Of a DNA stretch of 64,000 nucleotides, positions 11,906 to 23,289 are shown piece after piece. Positions within the stretch are counted from its first letter, which is position 1, and every line of letters starts with the position of its first letter. The notes under the pieces were generated by a model, which was not told the DNA's origin, ran no database searches, and worked only from the letters and a program-made list of their open reading frames with translations. This DNA comes from Solanum dulcamara (Eukaryota > Streptophyta > Magnoliopsida > Solanales > Solanaceae), in contig NC_077240.1 of the NCBI RefSeq assembly GCF_947179165.1, forward strand, positions 74,867,501 through 74,931,500, read 5' to 3'. The position numbers and the translations under genes are program-made.

Positions 11906-14565
11906 TGTAGCGACCCTCCAGAGAGGATGCTACTACTTTTTTAAAAAAACATATATAAAGCTCGTGACACAAAAAAAAGCTAAAAGCTAAAGGTGTAAGT
12001 TTTTTTTTTGCTAGTTTAAAAATTCTTTGATTCCAATTAAATAAAATAAATGTTCCAACTTAGGATGGGGCGACGTTTCAAAATAATTTAAGAAACTAAC
12101 TTACGAGACAATCATGTATTATTCCTTATCACTATAATTCATGCTATAAATTATTACCAACAAATAAATACACAAGGTTAGCTAACTCATGCGTCATCCA
12201 AATATTCCAACTCCAAAGGTAATTTAGTACATCAGACCTGGTAATTTACATGCCCCAAAATAACCAAACAAGCAACCAACTTTAAGTTACAATCCATGGT
12301 GTCATGACTGGGTCAACCCTCACAAATAAATACATAAATACATATACACAAGCACCCCATAGATCATATACATGTCCCAACATATTATAAAATATAGATG
12401 CCTATATGCAAATGTGATCTTCCTTTAAGCTCCCAAAAACTTTATCTCCAATGGCCAACCTCAAGCATCTTCTCGGACATTTCCTACGATAGAAACAACT
12501 ATCGCTAAGCATAAAGCTTAGTGGTGCAAAACTACAAGTTTGAAGCCTTTAGGTTCTCCACCATATCCTTTTCAAGTCATGAGCCGCACCAATGTACAAT
12601 AATAATTAAATCAAGCCAACAACTAAATCACGAGTATCAAGTTCTAAATGTAAAAGCTTAAGTGTAAATAATTCATAGAAGTACATTTACAATATTTAGC
12701 ACCAAGTTTCACCAATATGTACGTCATGCCGTCACACCAACATGATCAAGTATCAAGAAGGACCGGAGCCCTGTATCAAGAAGGGTAAAGACCCAATAAT
12801 CAAGAGAACCAACAACCATATTAAAAATGGCTTCCTAATTCATACTTAAAATGGACAACTTCCATACTTAAAACGAACTAAAAATCCATAATCAAGATGG
12901 TAAAGGGTCCAAAACAAGAGGCATGCCAATAGTGACAAAGTCACAGCCACAAGAAGGACAAGGTCCACAAGAATGTCAAGTGATCGAGCAATCCGTACAA
13001 GTGGGTGAGTTAAGCAAGTGTTTTGCAAATTTCCAAAGATACCAGCATGACAAGACAGATTCTAAGACAATAGCAACCATACCAAGATAGGCATTCCATA
13101 GACTAGTAGGAAACAAGAGTTTATACACAAACCTTAGCCTTTTAGAATACCACAATCCAATATGACTTCAGGAGTTCAAACCGTAGACCAACCCGTGTCT
13201 CAAGTTCCTCAATTTGTACACGATATAAACAAACTTGAAAATATCATTAAATGCCCTCTTTAATTCTCAGCATCTCCATAATATTGACATACAACAAGAT
13301 TTCTCATTAAAAATAAGCCTAGAATATTTCCATCCGAACTATGTTACTAAAACATTAAATTCGGAAAGCCAAACACTTCAGGTTGTATCTAACTTTTGGA
13401 ATTGAAAACGGCAAAACTGGTCTTTATTCACTTCATGAAACTTTTAGACCTATGTCTTAAGTTTTCAACACAAAAGAAATCAATGCAAAAATAATTTTTT
13501 TACAAAAAGATATCATCCAAATACTAACAGCTACTTAAAAATGAGAATCTGGACAGCCACACTTGTCCGGTTGTATCTAAGTTTGCAAACTGAAAATAAC
13601 AAAACTGGACTTTATTTCCTTCACAAAACATTTAGATCTATGTATTAAGTTTCCAAGACAAAAGAAACTAACACAAAAATCATTTTGTACAAAAAGATAT
13701 CATCAACGTACTAACGGCAGTACCCTCCAAAAACGGGTTTGCAAACAAAGTTTATTCCCCCCAATTTCGACAACAACTACTTATCAACAACATCAAAAAC
13801 AATATCAACAATCATTCTACATAATAACTTAATTAATTCCACTCATTTAATCCAACCAAAACAGCCCCTAATCCATAAGTCTCAACAAAGCAACAAACAA
13901 GTTTACAATGCTACTTCCTCCGTTTTAATCCGTTAAATCTCTAAACAAGCTTATTAACAAGAAAAAGAACCTCAATCTTACCTTAGGTGTGCAGAAACTA
14001 TGAAAACACACTCCTTACTAGCTGATTTTTATCTCAAAGTGAAGACAACGTAACGTGCAACGCCTTTATCTTCACGAGCTTTAGAATTCGGGACTCGGAT
14101 TTGGGTAGAAAATGGCTTCTTAGCCTAGAAGCTCTCTCTTTCCCTCTTTCTCTATGATGTTCTAGAAAGTTATGGTCTACAATGGAAGAGATAAGCTGAA
14201 CTTATCCTTTAAATGTCAAAAAAAATGGGCATGACCTGACTTGGATTCGGGTTGGGCCCAAAATCATCACCCTTCTTGACCTTTCTACGCTAAAACGTCC
14301 ATAACTTTTTATCCCGATGTCGCATATAAGCCCACGACCTATGGTTGGAAAGGTATTTCAATTATCTAGAACTTACATATAAGCTTTCCCAAATTTCTAA
14401 ATTCTAATAGGTTTATGGCCTCCCTAAGTCCGATCATCCGAAAACGTAGCTAAACAAAAACATTTTTTTCCCCGTAACAAAATTCGAGTCAGTAGCAGTT
14501 GATCATATCATCAAGAAATAATCACTTTAATGCAAAAATTAGCTTAAATAATTAGGGGCATTACA
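11906..14565 (-). repeat. Right (5') gypsy LTR, 2660 bp
   Basis: It runs from TG at 11906 to CA at 14564-14565. On the minus strand it starts TGTAATGCCCC and ends GGGTCGCTACA. It is the outer LTR on the gag side of the array. Its outer end joins directly to the integrase reading frame of an older gypsy copy. It has the same overall length as the central LTR but many substitutions relative to it in 13097-14565. Confidence 0.93.
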
Positions 14566-15815
14566 ATCCCTCACTAAATCTACCCCTAATTGCTTCACTT
14601 TTCTAGCTTCAAACCACCCTATGAGAGACCAGCACGTCCTCCCATAAAGGGCTTCGATTGATGCCATCTCAATGTTGGAGTGGCAACTATTATTGTAGGA
14701 GAACTCACACAAAGGCAAGAGCTTGTCCCAATGTCCCTCGAAGTCGATCACACATGCCCTCAACATATCTTCCAGCACTTGGATAGCCCTTTCTGACTGC
14801 TCATCTATCTGTGGATGGAAAGTTGTGTTGAAAGTTAGTTGAGTGCCCAAATTTTCATGCAACTTCCCCCAAAATTTAGAAGTGAACAGTGTGCCTTGGT
14901 CTGAAATGATAGAGAGGGGCACCCCGTGCAGCCTTACTATCTTCTTCACATAAATTCTGGCCAACTGTTGTGCATTGTAGCCTACTCTAATCAGAATGAA
15001 GTGTGCTGACTTTGTCAACCTGTCAACCACCACCCAAATGGAGTCATACTTTTCCAAAGTCTTGGGAAGTCCCACCACAAAGTCCATGGCTATTCTCTCC
15101 CATTTCCATTCAGGAATAGACATTCTTTGTAATAAACCTGCAGGTCTTTGGTGCTCATATTTCACCTGTTGGCAATGCTGACACTTGGCTACATATTCAG
15201 CTATGTCTTTCTTTAAACTCAACCACCAATATAGACATTTCAAGTCTAGATACATCTTAGTCACTCCGGGGTGAATAGAGTACCGTGAACCATGAGATTC
15301 AAATAGGATTTTCTGAATTAAGCCATCTATCCGGGGAACACAAATCCTTCCCTTAAAGTGGAGCACCCTACTTGCATCAAGTGTTGGGTCCTAAGATTTT
15401 CCCATCAACACCTTTCCTCTAATTTCATTTAAGCTAACATCCTCAAACTGCTTGGTATTGATGTTTTCTATAAAAGTGGGCCTTAGATCAACACCGATCA
15501 TTATTTCACCTTTTTATAAGATGCCCAGCCTCATGAACCTAGTCTCCAAGGCTTGAATTTCTCTAGTCAGGGGTCGCCTAAGGACTCCCAAACAGGCTAG
15601 ATTAATCATGCTAACCGATTTCTAACTAATGCGTCTGTTACCACATTAGCTTTACTTAGATGACACTGGATGATGACGTCATAGTCTTTGAGCAACTCCA
15701 TCCACCTTCGATGTCTCAAATTCAAGTCCTTCTGGGTGAACACATGCTATAAGCTGTGGTGATTAGTAAACACCTCACACTTGACGCCATAGAGATAATG
15801 CCTCCAGATATCAGC
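14566..15815 (-). pseudogene. Older gypsy pol remnant (RNase H-integrase), target of the array insertion
   Basis: The minus strand of 14566-15366 encodes an integrase: HxxxxHPGVTKMY, CQHCQQVKYEHQ, MDFVVGLPKT, VVVDRLTKSAHF, SDQGTLFTSKFW, and a Glu in EQSERAIQ. It belongs to a different gypsy copy from the array. Upstream, 15367-15812 retains RNase H pieces (RHYLYGVKCEVFTNHHSL and [10 protein letters not shown]) with several stops and shifts. Homology ends abruptly near 15812. The frame reads straight into the array's right LTR at 14566, so this element was there first. Confidence 0.85.
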
Positions 15816-16504
15816 AATTCCTCCAAGTTTAAAATTTCGGAATATACCCTCAGAATTCGTTCAAAATTCTGAGCACACAAACTTTATATGCTATCATACT
15901 AATTTCGACGTTTTGGACTTAATGAAACCATCGAAATTTGAATTTGGGGTCTCCTTCACTCAAAACTCGAAAATTCATAATTAAACTAACTTAGGCCTCC
16001 AAATATCAAAACTGGCTCGAAATCTCTAAAAATTCAACCTATACTTCTTCTAGACTAAAAACCATCCCACGAATCCAACGGAGTCATTAGAATTTCATTC
16101 CGAGTGTCGAAAATCTGAAAGTTGATCAAAGTTAAACATTGACCTAAAATTCATCAAATTTCCCAACTCAAGACCTCAATTCTTTGTTACAACCCCAATT
16201 CTGATTTCGTAAACTCTCCTAGGCCAACTTCCCCATTCCGGAGGTGCTAGAATCGACAAAATTTTGTTCTGAGATTCGTAGCTTCAGTTGGCCTAAAATA
16301 CCACTTTTAAACACTTAAAGCTTATGAAAACTCAAAATTTCCAAAATCCAATTTTTTCATAGAATTTTCTCAAAACCAACAGTCAACACAAATCAAAAAC
16401 GATTCAGGACAACTAGAGGGAGCGGCAAAACGGTTATTTTGCGAAAAATTTCAAAAATGACCTTCACGATTATTACATCAGGACCTCGAGACCTCTAGTT
16501 AAGG
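15816..16504. other. No gene; LTR-like noncoding DNA
   Basis: The sequence is rich in TTCGAAA/AAAATTT-type words and phrases such as CCATTCCGGAGGTGC, which I associate with gypsy LTRs of Solanaceae. It may be the LTR or leader of the remnant at 14566-15815. I could not find paired ends. Confidence 0.35.
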
Positions 16505-19500
16505 GTGAAGAAATCTCACCACTATACTAAAACCCATATTGATAAAAGACGAAAGGTTTATTTCTTCTCTAGAAAGGTTTGCTGCAAAAATGAAAAAGGT
16601 ACACCTTCATTCTCTATTTCCTTTAGTTGCTTAGAAAAATATAGTGCATTTGGTTTTCCCCCCTTTTTTTCCTTTATGAATTTTGTTTGGGTCCTGTTTT
16701 TAATCTGGAGTGTCGCCTCTTACATCTGCAAACATTTCTTTGTTCTGGAGAAGCAGCTGTGATTTTGACTTTGTTTACTGGGTTTATTTGTTCATCACTG
16801 GTTTATTTTGTTGTGATTTCTTTTCTAATTTCTCTTGTGACTTTGTAATGTTAGGTCTTATTCCTACTTCACACTTCAAAAGCTAAGTTCAATGGCAGAA
16901 GGATTGTCCAAGTCTTATAAGAAGTTCACCCGTCTCATTTAACACCCCCACCTCACGTCCAGTACTTAACATCTAATGCGTATGCAGTTTTAATTTTGAT
17001 GGCACAATATTGAGTGAGATGAGGCCTGCTCTAATATCATATAAAGTTAGGTCTTAGTCCTAACTCACACATGCACAAATCACTAAGAAAATGATTTTTT
17101 ATTTGCTCCTTTACATTTTCCTCAAGCTTAAGGTGTTGTTTGCCCCAAATATTTTTGAGAAAAACTTGGAAAAAAAAATTAAAAACTAGTGTTTGGCCAT
17201 ATAGCTTGACAGATATATTTGGCAAACATTCAAGTTTCCAAGTTCTACAAAAAAAAACTAGTATTTGGGCCAAGTTATAATATTTGGAATTTTTTTTTAA
17301 ATTAAAAATTACACTAAATTTTTATATTTTATAAAAACACTCATTATTTATTAATTCCAACTAATATTTATCTACCAACTTACTCCATTAATTTTGTCAA
17401 CCAACACCATTAAATAACATCTATATCAATTAATAAATTAAAGAATAGTTTACTGCTACCTCCTCTGGAAAAGAATAGTTTGAGTCAAAAATTGAGAAAA
17501 AAGAATAATTTATTTTTAATGTGATTAATGTATTTTTCTTGCTCATATTGTTATTTTGTTGTTTTTTATTGTTATCAATTATGTTATAAGATTTTTTTAA
17601 ACGGAACATATTCATTATAAAATGATAATACAAACTTCTGAATATTCTTAATAATTTTAAAAACTTTTGAAAAAATTTATGATCAAACACATGGTGAAAC
17701 TTTACCAAAAAATAAGTTGCCAAAAATACTTAAAAATTTGGGGCCAAACCATTGCTAAAGATGGCTTGATGACTACACTGCAAGTAGAAACTTGCTCCTA
17801 AGGTCTCATTTACAAATTAATAATAGTAATTCTTCAAAATTCCTTTTTTAACATGGGAAAATCTTAACAACGACTAATGTTGAAGATTAGATTTTTCCTC
17901 TTATTTTGGACTAATGTTGAAGCTTAGATTTTTGACATAGTACTTCTGATTATTTATATAATTCTAGACATCATAAGGTAATAAAACCTTGTAATCTTAA
18001 TTTAATTAAGGGGTGCTTGCATAGTTTTGAGACACTTTCTATTCTCTTTGAGTCAAGCTTGATAGAATGTATGAATTCATTACCAATCAAGGATCAGGTC
18101 TCTTGAAAGAATTGAAAGAATAATAATGTGGAAAAGTAAATAATAAAAAGTAAAATCAATACAACATTTTACGTGAAAACTCTCTTGTTTAAGGGACTTG
18201 TCTCACAGGATTTCAACTTAACTCCATTATCATCGAAGGAACAAAGATTCAGATTACAAGCTCTTGCAATTTAGGAATTAAGCTCTTAATCCACTCCCCT
18301 CACTTTAACAACACTGTTACTTATAAGCTCAAAGCAATAACTCTATTGTCCACTAAATCAACTAACTCTAGTCGACTTAGACTTCAGGAACTCATCATAG
18401 CTAACTCTAGTTACAACTAAGAATGATGAAGAAAGACTTTTACTGATCTAATTCTTTTATAGCTTAGGAATAGATCTACAAAAATAAGCGCTGAAATATA
18501 AATCCTAAAACAACTAAGAATAATGATAACTCTATCAGATCTCTTGTTGTTCTTCAAGGAAATATTTCATGAGAGGATGACTTTTGCTATTGTGAAAATC
18601 AGGATTGCAAAAACTAGGTTGTGTCAATGAAGAAGAGACTTATATATATGATGGACACAACCCTTGGAGCAATGTCATTGGATGAGAGCCTGCTATTCTG
18701 CAAACAGACGCGAACCAACAAACTGCAATTGTCGCAGGATCTGCAGAGTACTTTTTACAGTCATCATTTTCTCATACCAGAACCTCTCATTCTCACATGG
18801 GATCAGATCCCTTACTAAATATCATAATTTTTTAAATCATCAAACTTCCTAACAACAAAGCTAGTGGACACAAATGCTCCGGTAGATCAAGGAACAGAAT
18901 CAAAAAGTACTAACATTATCTTGCTTTTCTTTGCAGGGACAACCCCAAAAGTGCTTCAAAGGTGCAGAAATATAAAATCAAGCATCGAAAACTGATAATA
19001 ATTCAACTCGGAAGCTCATTCCATTTATGTGAGTGTCCCAAGTTTTGTTAGTCGAATGAGGTATCTAGTGTTGAGTACTATTGAAATTACCGCTAATTCT
19101 CTTTCCTTAAATATTTACAAAGCTAATCTTTTCTTGAGATCTTCCCTAGTACATTTAAGATTCTGCCTCATCAAATTACAGTTGACTTAGGGAAGAGTAG
19201 TTGATTTTCATAGGATCTTTTTCCTCTTGATTCTATTCCTCATGTAATCACTAGGAGCATGTACATAATTTATCTCACTTAAAATGTATACGATCAAATC
19301 ACTAGAATTAACTGCTCAAGTAGCAGTTATGATTTATATTAATAGATTTTTTTGTGCCGGTTGAGAAGGGTACATTCTGACAAAAGTTGCATTGAGGATC
19401 AACTAGATGCTTGCTTTGTCTTTGCCGGGTGGGTTGGAGAGATATTAATATTCAATTGATATAGAGAGAAATATATATAGACAGTCTTTGTCCAAATAGT

Positions 19501-19531
19501 ATTCAAAGTGGCTCTGATCTTCTTATACCAT
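16505..19531. other. No confident gene; AT-rich intergenic DNA
   Basis: Short open stretches (for example 16505-16762 and 17430-17723) have no recognisable domain and the composition of noncoding DNA. A GTTAGGTCTTA-type phrase followed by CCTA(A/C)TCACA occurs twice (about 16852-16875 and 17045-17068). The 18050-18450 segment resembles 41470-41860 in wording (CACGTGAAAA or CGTGGAAACAC phrases), suggesting a dispersed repeat. Confidence 0.4.
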
Positions 19532-19701
19532 TGTAATTAGATGAAAGAAGATTATGTCTTATTCCAATAGGTAAGCAATGTATAAATACAATAGATTGTG
19601 TGCTAATTTAGAAAAGAAATAAAAGATGATTCTTATAAATCTGTTATCTAAATAAGGTTATGTACTTTATTAGGAATGAAGTCTATATACATTTTATAGC
19701 A
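19532..19701 (-). repeat. Copia 1 LTR (3' LTR)
   Basis: 170 bp, TG to CA, ending next to a minus-strand purine tract (AACTTGAAGGGAAA, 19702-19715). It aligns along its length with 39105-39278, with many substitutions and short indels, indicating an old insertion. Confidence 0.85.
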
Positions 19702-19708
19702 TTTCCCT

Positions 19709-20587
19709 TCAAGTTAGAGTATAGATATTGATCATGCCCAACTTGTTACAAAGGTAATCAATTCGAGTTTCATGCAACGCCTTTATGAGCAAATCAGCCA
19801 GTTGTTTTCCTGTCTTTACATAGCCAGTGGAAATCAAGTTCTCTTGAATTTTCTCACGAATAAAATGGCAGTCAACCTCAATATGTTTAGCTCTTTCATG
19901 ATACATCGGATTTGAGGCAATATGAAGAGCAGCTTGATTATGACACCAAAGTTTTGATAGTGTATGATGTTGTAGGCCAATTTTTGTTAAAAGATGATGT
20001 ATCCAAATAATCTCACACGCAGACTGTGACATAACTCTGTACTCGAATTCTGCACTGGATCAAGATACAACACTTTCCTTTTTACTCCTCCATGAAACTA
20101 GGTTCCCTCCAACAAAGACACAATAGCATGTAGTCGATCTCCTATTAATTTTAAATCCAGCATAGCCTGCATGTGCAAAACACTCAACACGAGTATGATT
20201 ATGATTGCTATCCAACCAAATTTAGGGGCAACTTTCAAGTAACATAAAATCTGTGTCAAAGCTTCTCAATGTTTGATCGTAGGCATGGACATGAACTGAC
20301 TAACAAAACTTACCGCAAAAGCAATATTTGGACGAGTCATAGTAAGGTAGTTTAATTTTCCAACAAGCCTTCTATATTTCTCTGGTTCATTAAAAGGAGC
20401 ACCATCATCTTTCATAAGATGCATGTTGGGAACCATTGGGGTACTACAAGGTTTCTACAACTTTCTGGTGTCTACAAGTAGGTTTAAACTATACTTTCTC
20501 TGAGATAGAAAAAAATTCTTCTAGCTTCTATTTACTTCTACTCACAAAATATATCTTAACTGACCTAAGTCTTTCATATGAAACCTA
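19709..20587 (-). pseudogene. Copia 1 RT C-terminal part and RNase H
   Basis: After the CACTA junction the minus strand reads FHMKDLGQLRY, a conserved copia RT block. It continues through GKLNYLTMTRPNIAF and ends in RNase H (19709-20032: CHNQAALHIASNP, FHERTKHIEVDCHF-like, GKQLADLLIKAL). Several stops lie in 20040-20560. The final stop is a few bases from the purine tract and LTR, the expected position of the pol end. Confidence 0.86.
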
Positions 20588-20619
20588 CACTACTAAAAAA
20601 ATATGAAAAAATGACACAA

Positions 20620-20960
20620 AAAAGCGACGTCAAACTCGACGAAAAAGCGACGCAGTCACTTTCGTCGTTTTTTTGCTCGACGCTTTTAAAAGAGCGACGG
20701 ACAGGGCCATAAAAAGCGAGGATTGAGTCGCCCCTAATTTTTTTAATTAAAAAATATATATATAAAGTCCATCTTTTTGTTTTTTAAAAAAAAGTAATTA
20801 TTTAATAAAAAACGATGGACTATTAGTCTCCATCTGTCACTTTGTTTATATTGGCTTCTTAAAAATTTGCAGAAAAGCGACGGACTAAATATAAAAAAAA
20901 TCCAGAAAAGCAACGGACTAAAGAGCCCTGTCCGTCGCTTTTCTGCAATATTTTTGACAG
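20620..20960. repeat. CACTA left subterminal repeat array
   Basis: At least seven copies of a GCGACG(G/T)-core motif occur in both orientations (around 20628, 20645, 20660, 20690, 20876, 20908 and 20930), often extended to AAAAGCGACGGACTA. Such arrays are the binding sites of the TNPA-type protein in En/Spm elements. The assignment here is by analogy. Confidence 0.8.
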
Positions 20961-21202
20961 CAGAAACCTGTAGTTTCTGTTGCTCACCTGCAATCAAAAT
21001 TCAATTCAATTGTATGCAATTCAGCCCATTCAAACACAAATAACAACAAATAAAATACGCAAAATACATAATAACAAACATAATTGAACACTTAAAATGA
21101 ATAAAATCATAATTTAGAACGATTTAAAGTGTTTTAAAGTTAACAAAAAATTTTAAAATATTCATAAACTCATATGGAACCCTAAGAACTATTTGTTATA
21201 TA

Positions 21203-23063
21203 TTAATCACTATCGTCGGAATCATCCGAAGTGGACTCTCTTGAATAATGGGGCGGAGGCTGACGGGCGAGGTTGAGCACTTATTCTTTAATTTGTTCAA
21301 CTTGTTCATTCATACTTTTTTGATCTGCGACCCTTCTTTTCTCTGATTCTGCCAATGCGCGTGTAAGTTCTGCAATTTGCTAAGACATTGCAGCTATCTG
21401 AACCCCGTCAATGGCCTCGGCTTGACGCAATGATTCAATACCTTCTAAACATTATTGGAGTCGTCTTACATTATTCCTAGAGGTCATTCCATATATTCAG
21501 CCTTTGTGGCTGCCTCCAACCACTTTTTTATCCAAATTTGAGTGGATTGTTCAGGCGTTAGCTGAACCGAATCTCCCATCTCACGTATGTGCAGCTCATA
21601 ATCTTACTGCATATTAAAAAATAAAAGTTATAATCAATATATATATATATAATAAAAATAAAACTTAGAATCAAAATATATTATACATTATATCTTAAAT
21701 AACTTACATAGGCTCGTTCGGCCCTTTCCTCCACCCACTCATCCGGATTCGACGCATTAGTCTTTTTCTTCACATGAGTCTTTTTAAAGACTTCATGACG
21801 ATAGGGAGTGCATCCCAATTATTTTTTCTATAAATAAAGATACAATTAATGAAATAATATTTTGTCAAATAATTTATTTCAGAAAATGAATTTAAACTTA
21901 AAATTTAGAAACTTTACCATCTCCCTTTGAATTGTACCAACACTCTTTGCACCTTCGGTGTGCAACGAGCCACCCTTTAGGCTGGCTCTTGCTTTTTTTC
22001 CTTGATCGGACAAAGCCTTGAATTGTTTGGTATATCAATACCGGCATAATTCTTCAAATATATGAGGCAGCATCCAACTTGAAGGTGTCCGATCATCCCT
22101 AGCCTTCTTTAGCCAGCTAGACAGTCTGGCACTCGTTTTTCTTTCAAAAATGGTCGCAATGACCATATTATAACTTGGCTCCTAGGTACATAAAGTCTGA
22201 AAAAAATGAATAACGTTAAATAATTAGTTAAGTAAAGTATAGTAAAAGTATTAAACGTAACTTAAAAAAATAGATTTAAACATATATATACCTTGAATTC
22301 ATTAAACATCGTCTGACGGATACTGTTTGGAATCTCCCGCCAAGAGTGATAGGGCTCAGTATATAGCCTCCTAACACTCTCCTGAAGAGCCCTAGCAGCC
22401 TCTTTCGAAGTATTCCACCTGCAAGACACATAATAAACATGTAATTATATCATCAATAATTTATTAATGTAGCAAAAATAAATAAATAAAATATTAAACT
22501 TACGAGGATCCATCAGGCTCAATCATGACTCTCTTAAGTCTGTCCCTCTGCCCAGGAGCTAACACAGGCACATCATGTACTGCCTCTAGTCTAGCAGAAG
22601 AAGAAGGTGAAGCTGATGTTGTAGAAGTGTCAGTCTCAACACTAGAATCTCTAAGTCTCAGAGTAAATATGTGAGGAGATTGAGATTCAGGAAATGGAAT
22701 CATGGGAGATGGAATTATGGGAGATGGAGTAGAAAAAGATGATACTCTCGGGGGTCGAGCAATAACCTCTGTGGGTAGCTGGTAGGTCTGATCATATGAA
22801 GTATATCTGACCTGTGAAGAAGAAAAAGTGTCGCGTGGTCGGCGGAACTAACTATGGTAAACTAAAGGATCTATAGTCCCAAAAGGCACAACATTAATAT
22901 GTGTAGGACTAGCTCGGCGGTGTTGCATCCCCGGCGCTGAAAAAATATGTCTTGGGATATCCTAAGGATCAACAGGTCTCCTAGACTTCTTTTTACTTCT
23001 ACCAGAATGACTAACACTAAGATGATCCCAGGATCTATCACCATCACCAGATGACATCTGCAT
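21203..23063 (-). pseudogene. CACTA second gene (plant transposase, Ptta/En/Spm-type)
   Basis: A multi-exon minus-strand gene. The likely start is ATG at 23061-23063 (MQMSSGDGDRS). A Ser/Pro-rich first exon ends at 22504 with a GTAAGT donor; exon 2 begins at 22418 after a CTTGCAG acceptor. Exons 2 and 3 carry the conserved block ALQESVRRLYTEPYHSWREIP, then MVIATIFERKTSARLSDWLKKAR and SLHTEGAKS, typical of the plant transposase (Ptta/En/Spm) domain. The C-terminus is acidic (STSDDSDDSD) and ends at TAA 21203-21205. In-frame stops near 22963 and 22853 in exon 1, and one near 21280, disable it. In En/Spm this second product binds subterminal repeats. Confidence 0.78.
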
Positions 23064-23289
23064 GTAAAGTAACAATACAATATATAAAAAATCTAAATTA
23101 AATAAATTTAGGGTTAGCGAAATAAATAACTTACATACTAATTATAATCCACCACTCTATTCCTCCTCACTTGTTTTATTTTCGTCATCTTTCCATTCCT
23201 CCTCCTCAGTTGTTTCATATTCATTGTCAATCCATTCCTCCTCCTCAAATGATTCATATTCCTCATTTATTTCTTCCTCAACATTTGGC

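Larger units (their letters stand above)
1..14565 (-). mobile_element. Tandem Ty3/gypsy chromovirus array sharing a central LTR
   Basis: A 7559-bp period repeats: every landmark in 1-5537 recurs 7559 bp downstream with no indel and no mismatch that I could see. Reading the minus strand from the right edge, the order is LTR (11906-14565), primer binding site, gag, protease, RT, RNase H, integrase with chromodomain, polypurine tract, central LTR (4347-7006), then a second internal region that leaves the window at position 1. The chromodomain-like integrase tail suggests the Tekay/Del lineage. The right end abuts the integrase frame of an older gypsy element, with bases 14566-14570 (ATCCC) as the expected target duplication; its partner would lie left of the window. 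Shared LTRs point to recombination rather than two insertions. Confidence 0.93.

Noticed and set aside
1..14565. The tandem array might be a pure assembly duplication.
   Set aside because: The two LTRs differ in their last 1.47 kb in a pattern explained by crossover, which a simple repeated contig would not produce. Long reads would still be the decisive test.
16505..16762. Possible 85-codon protein after an LTR-like region.
   Set aside because: No domain, no supporting structure, and composition typical of noncoding DNA.
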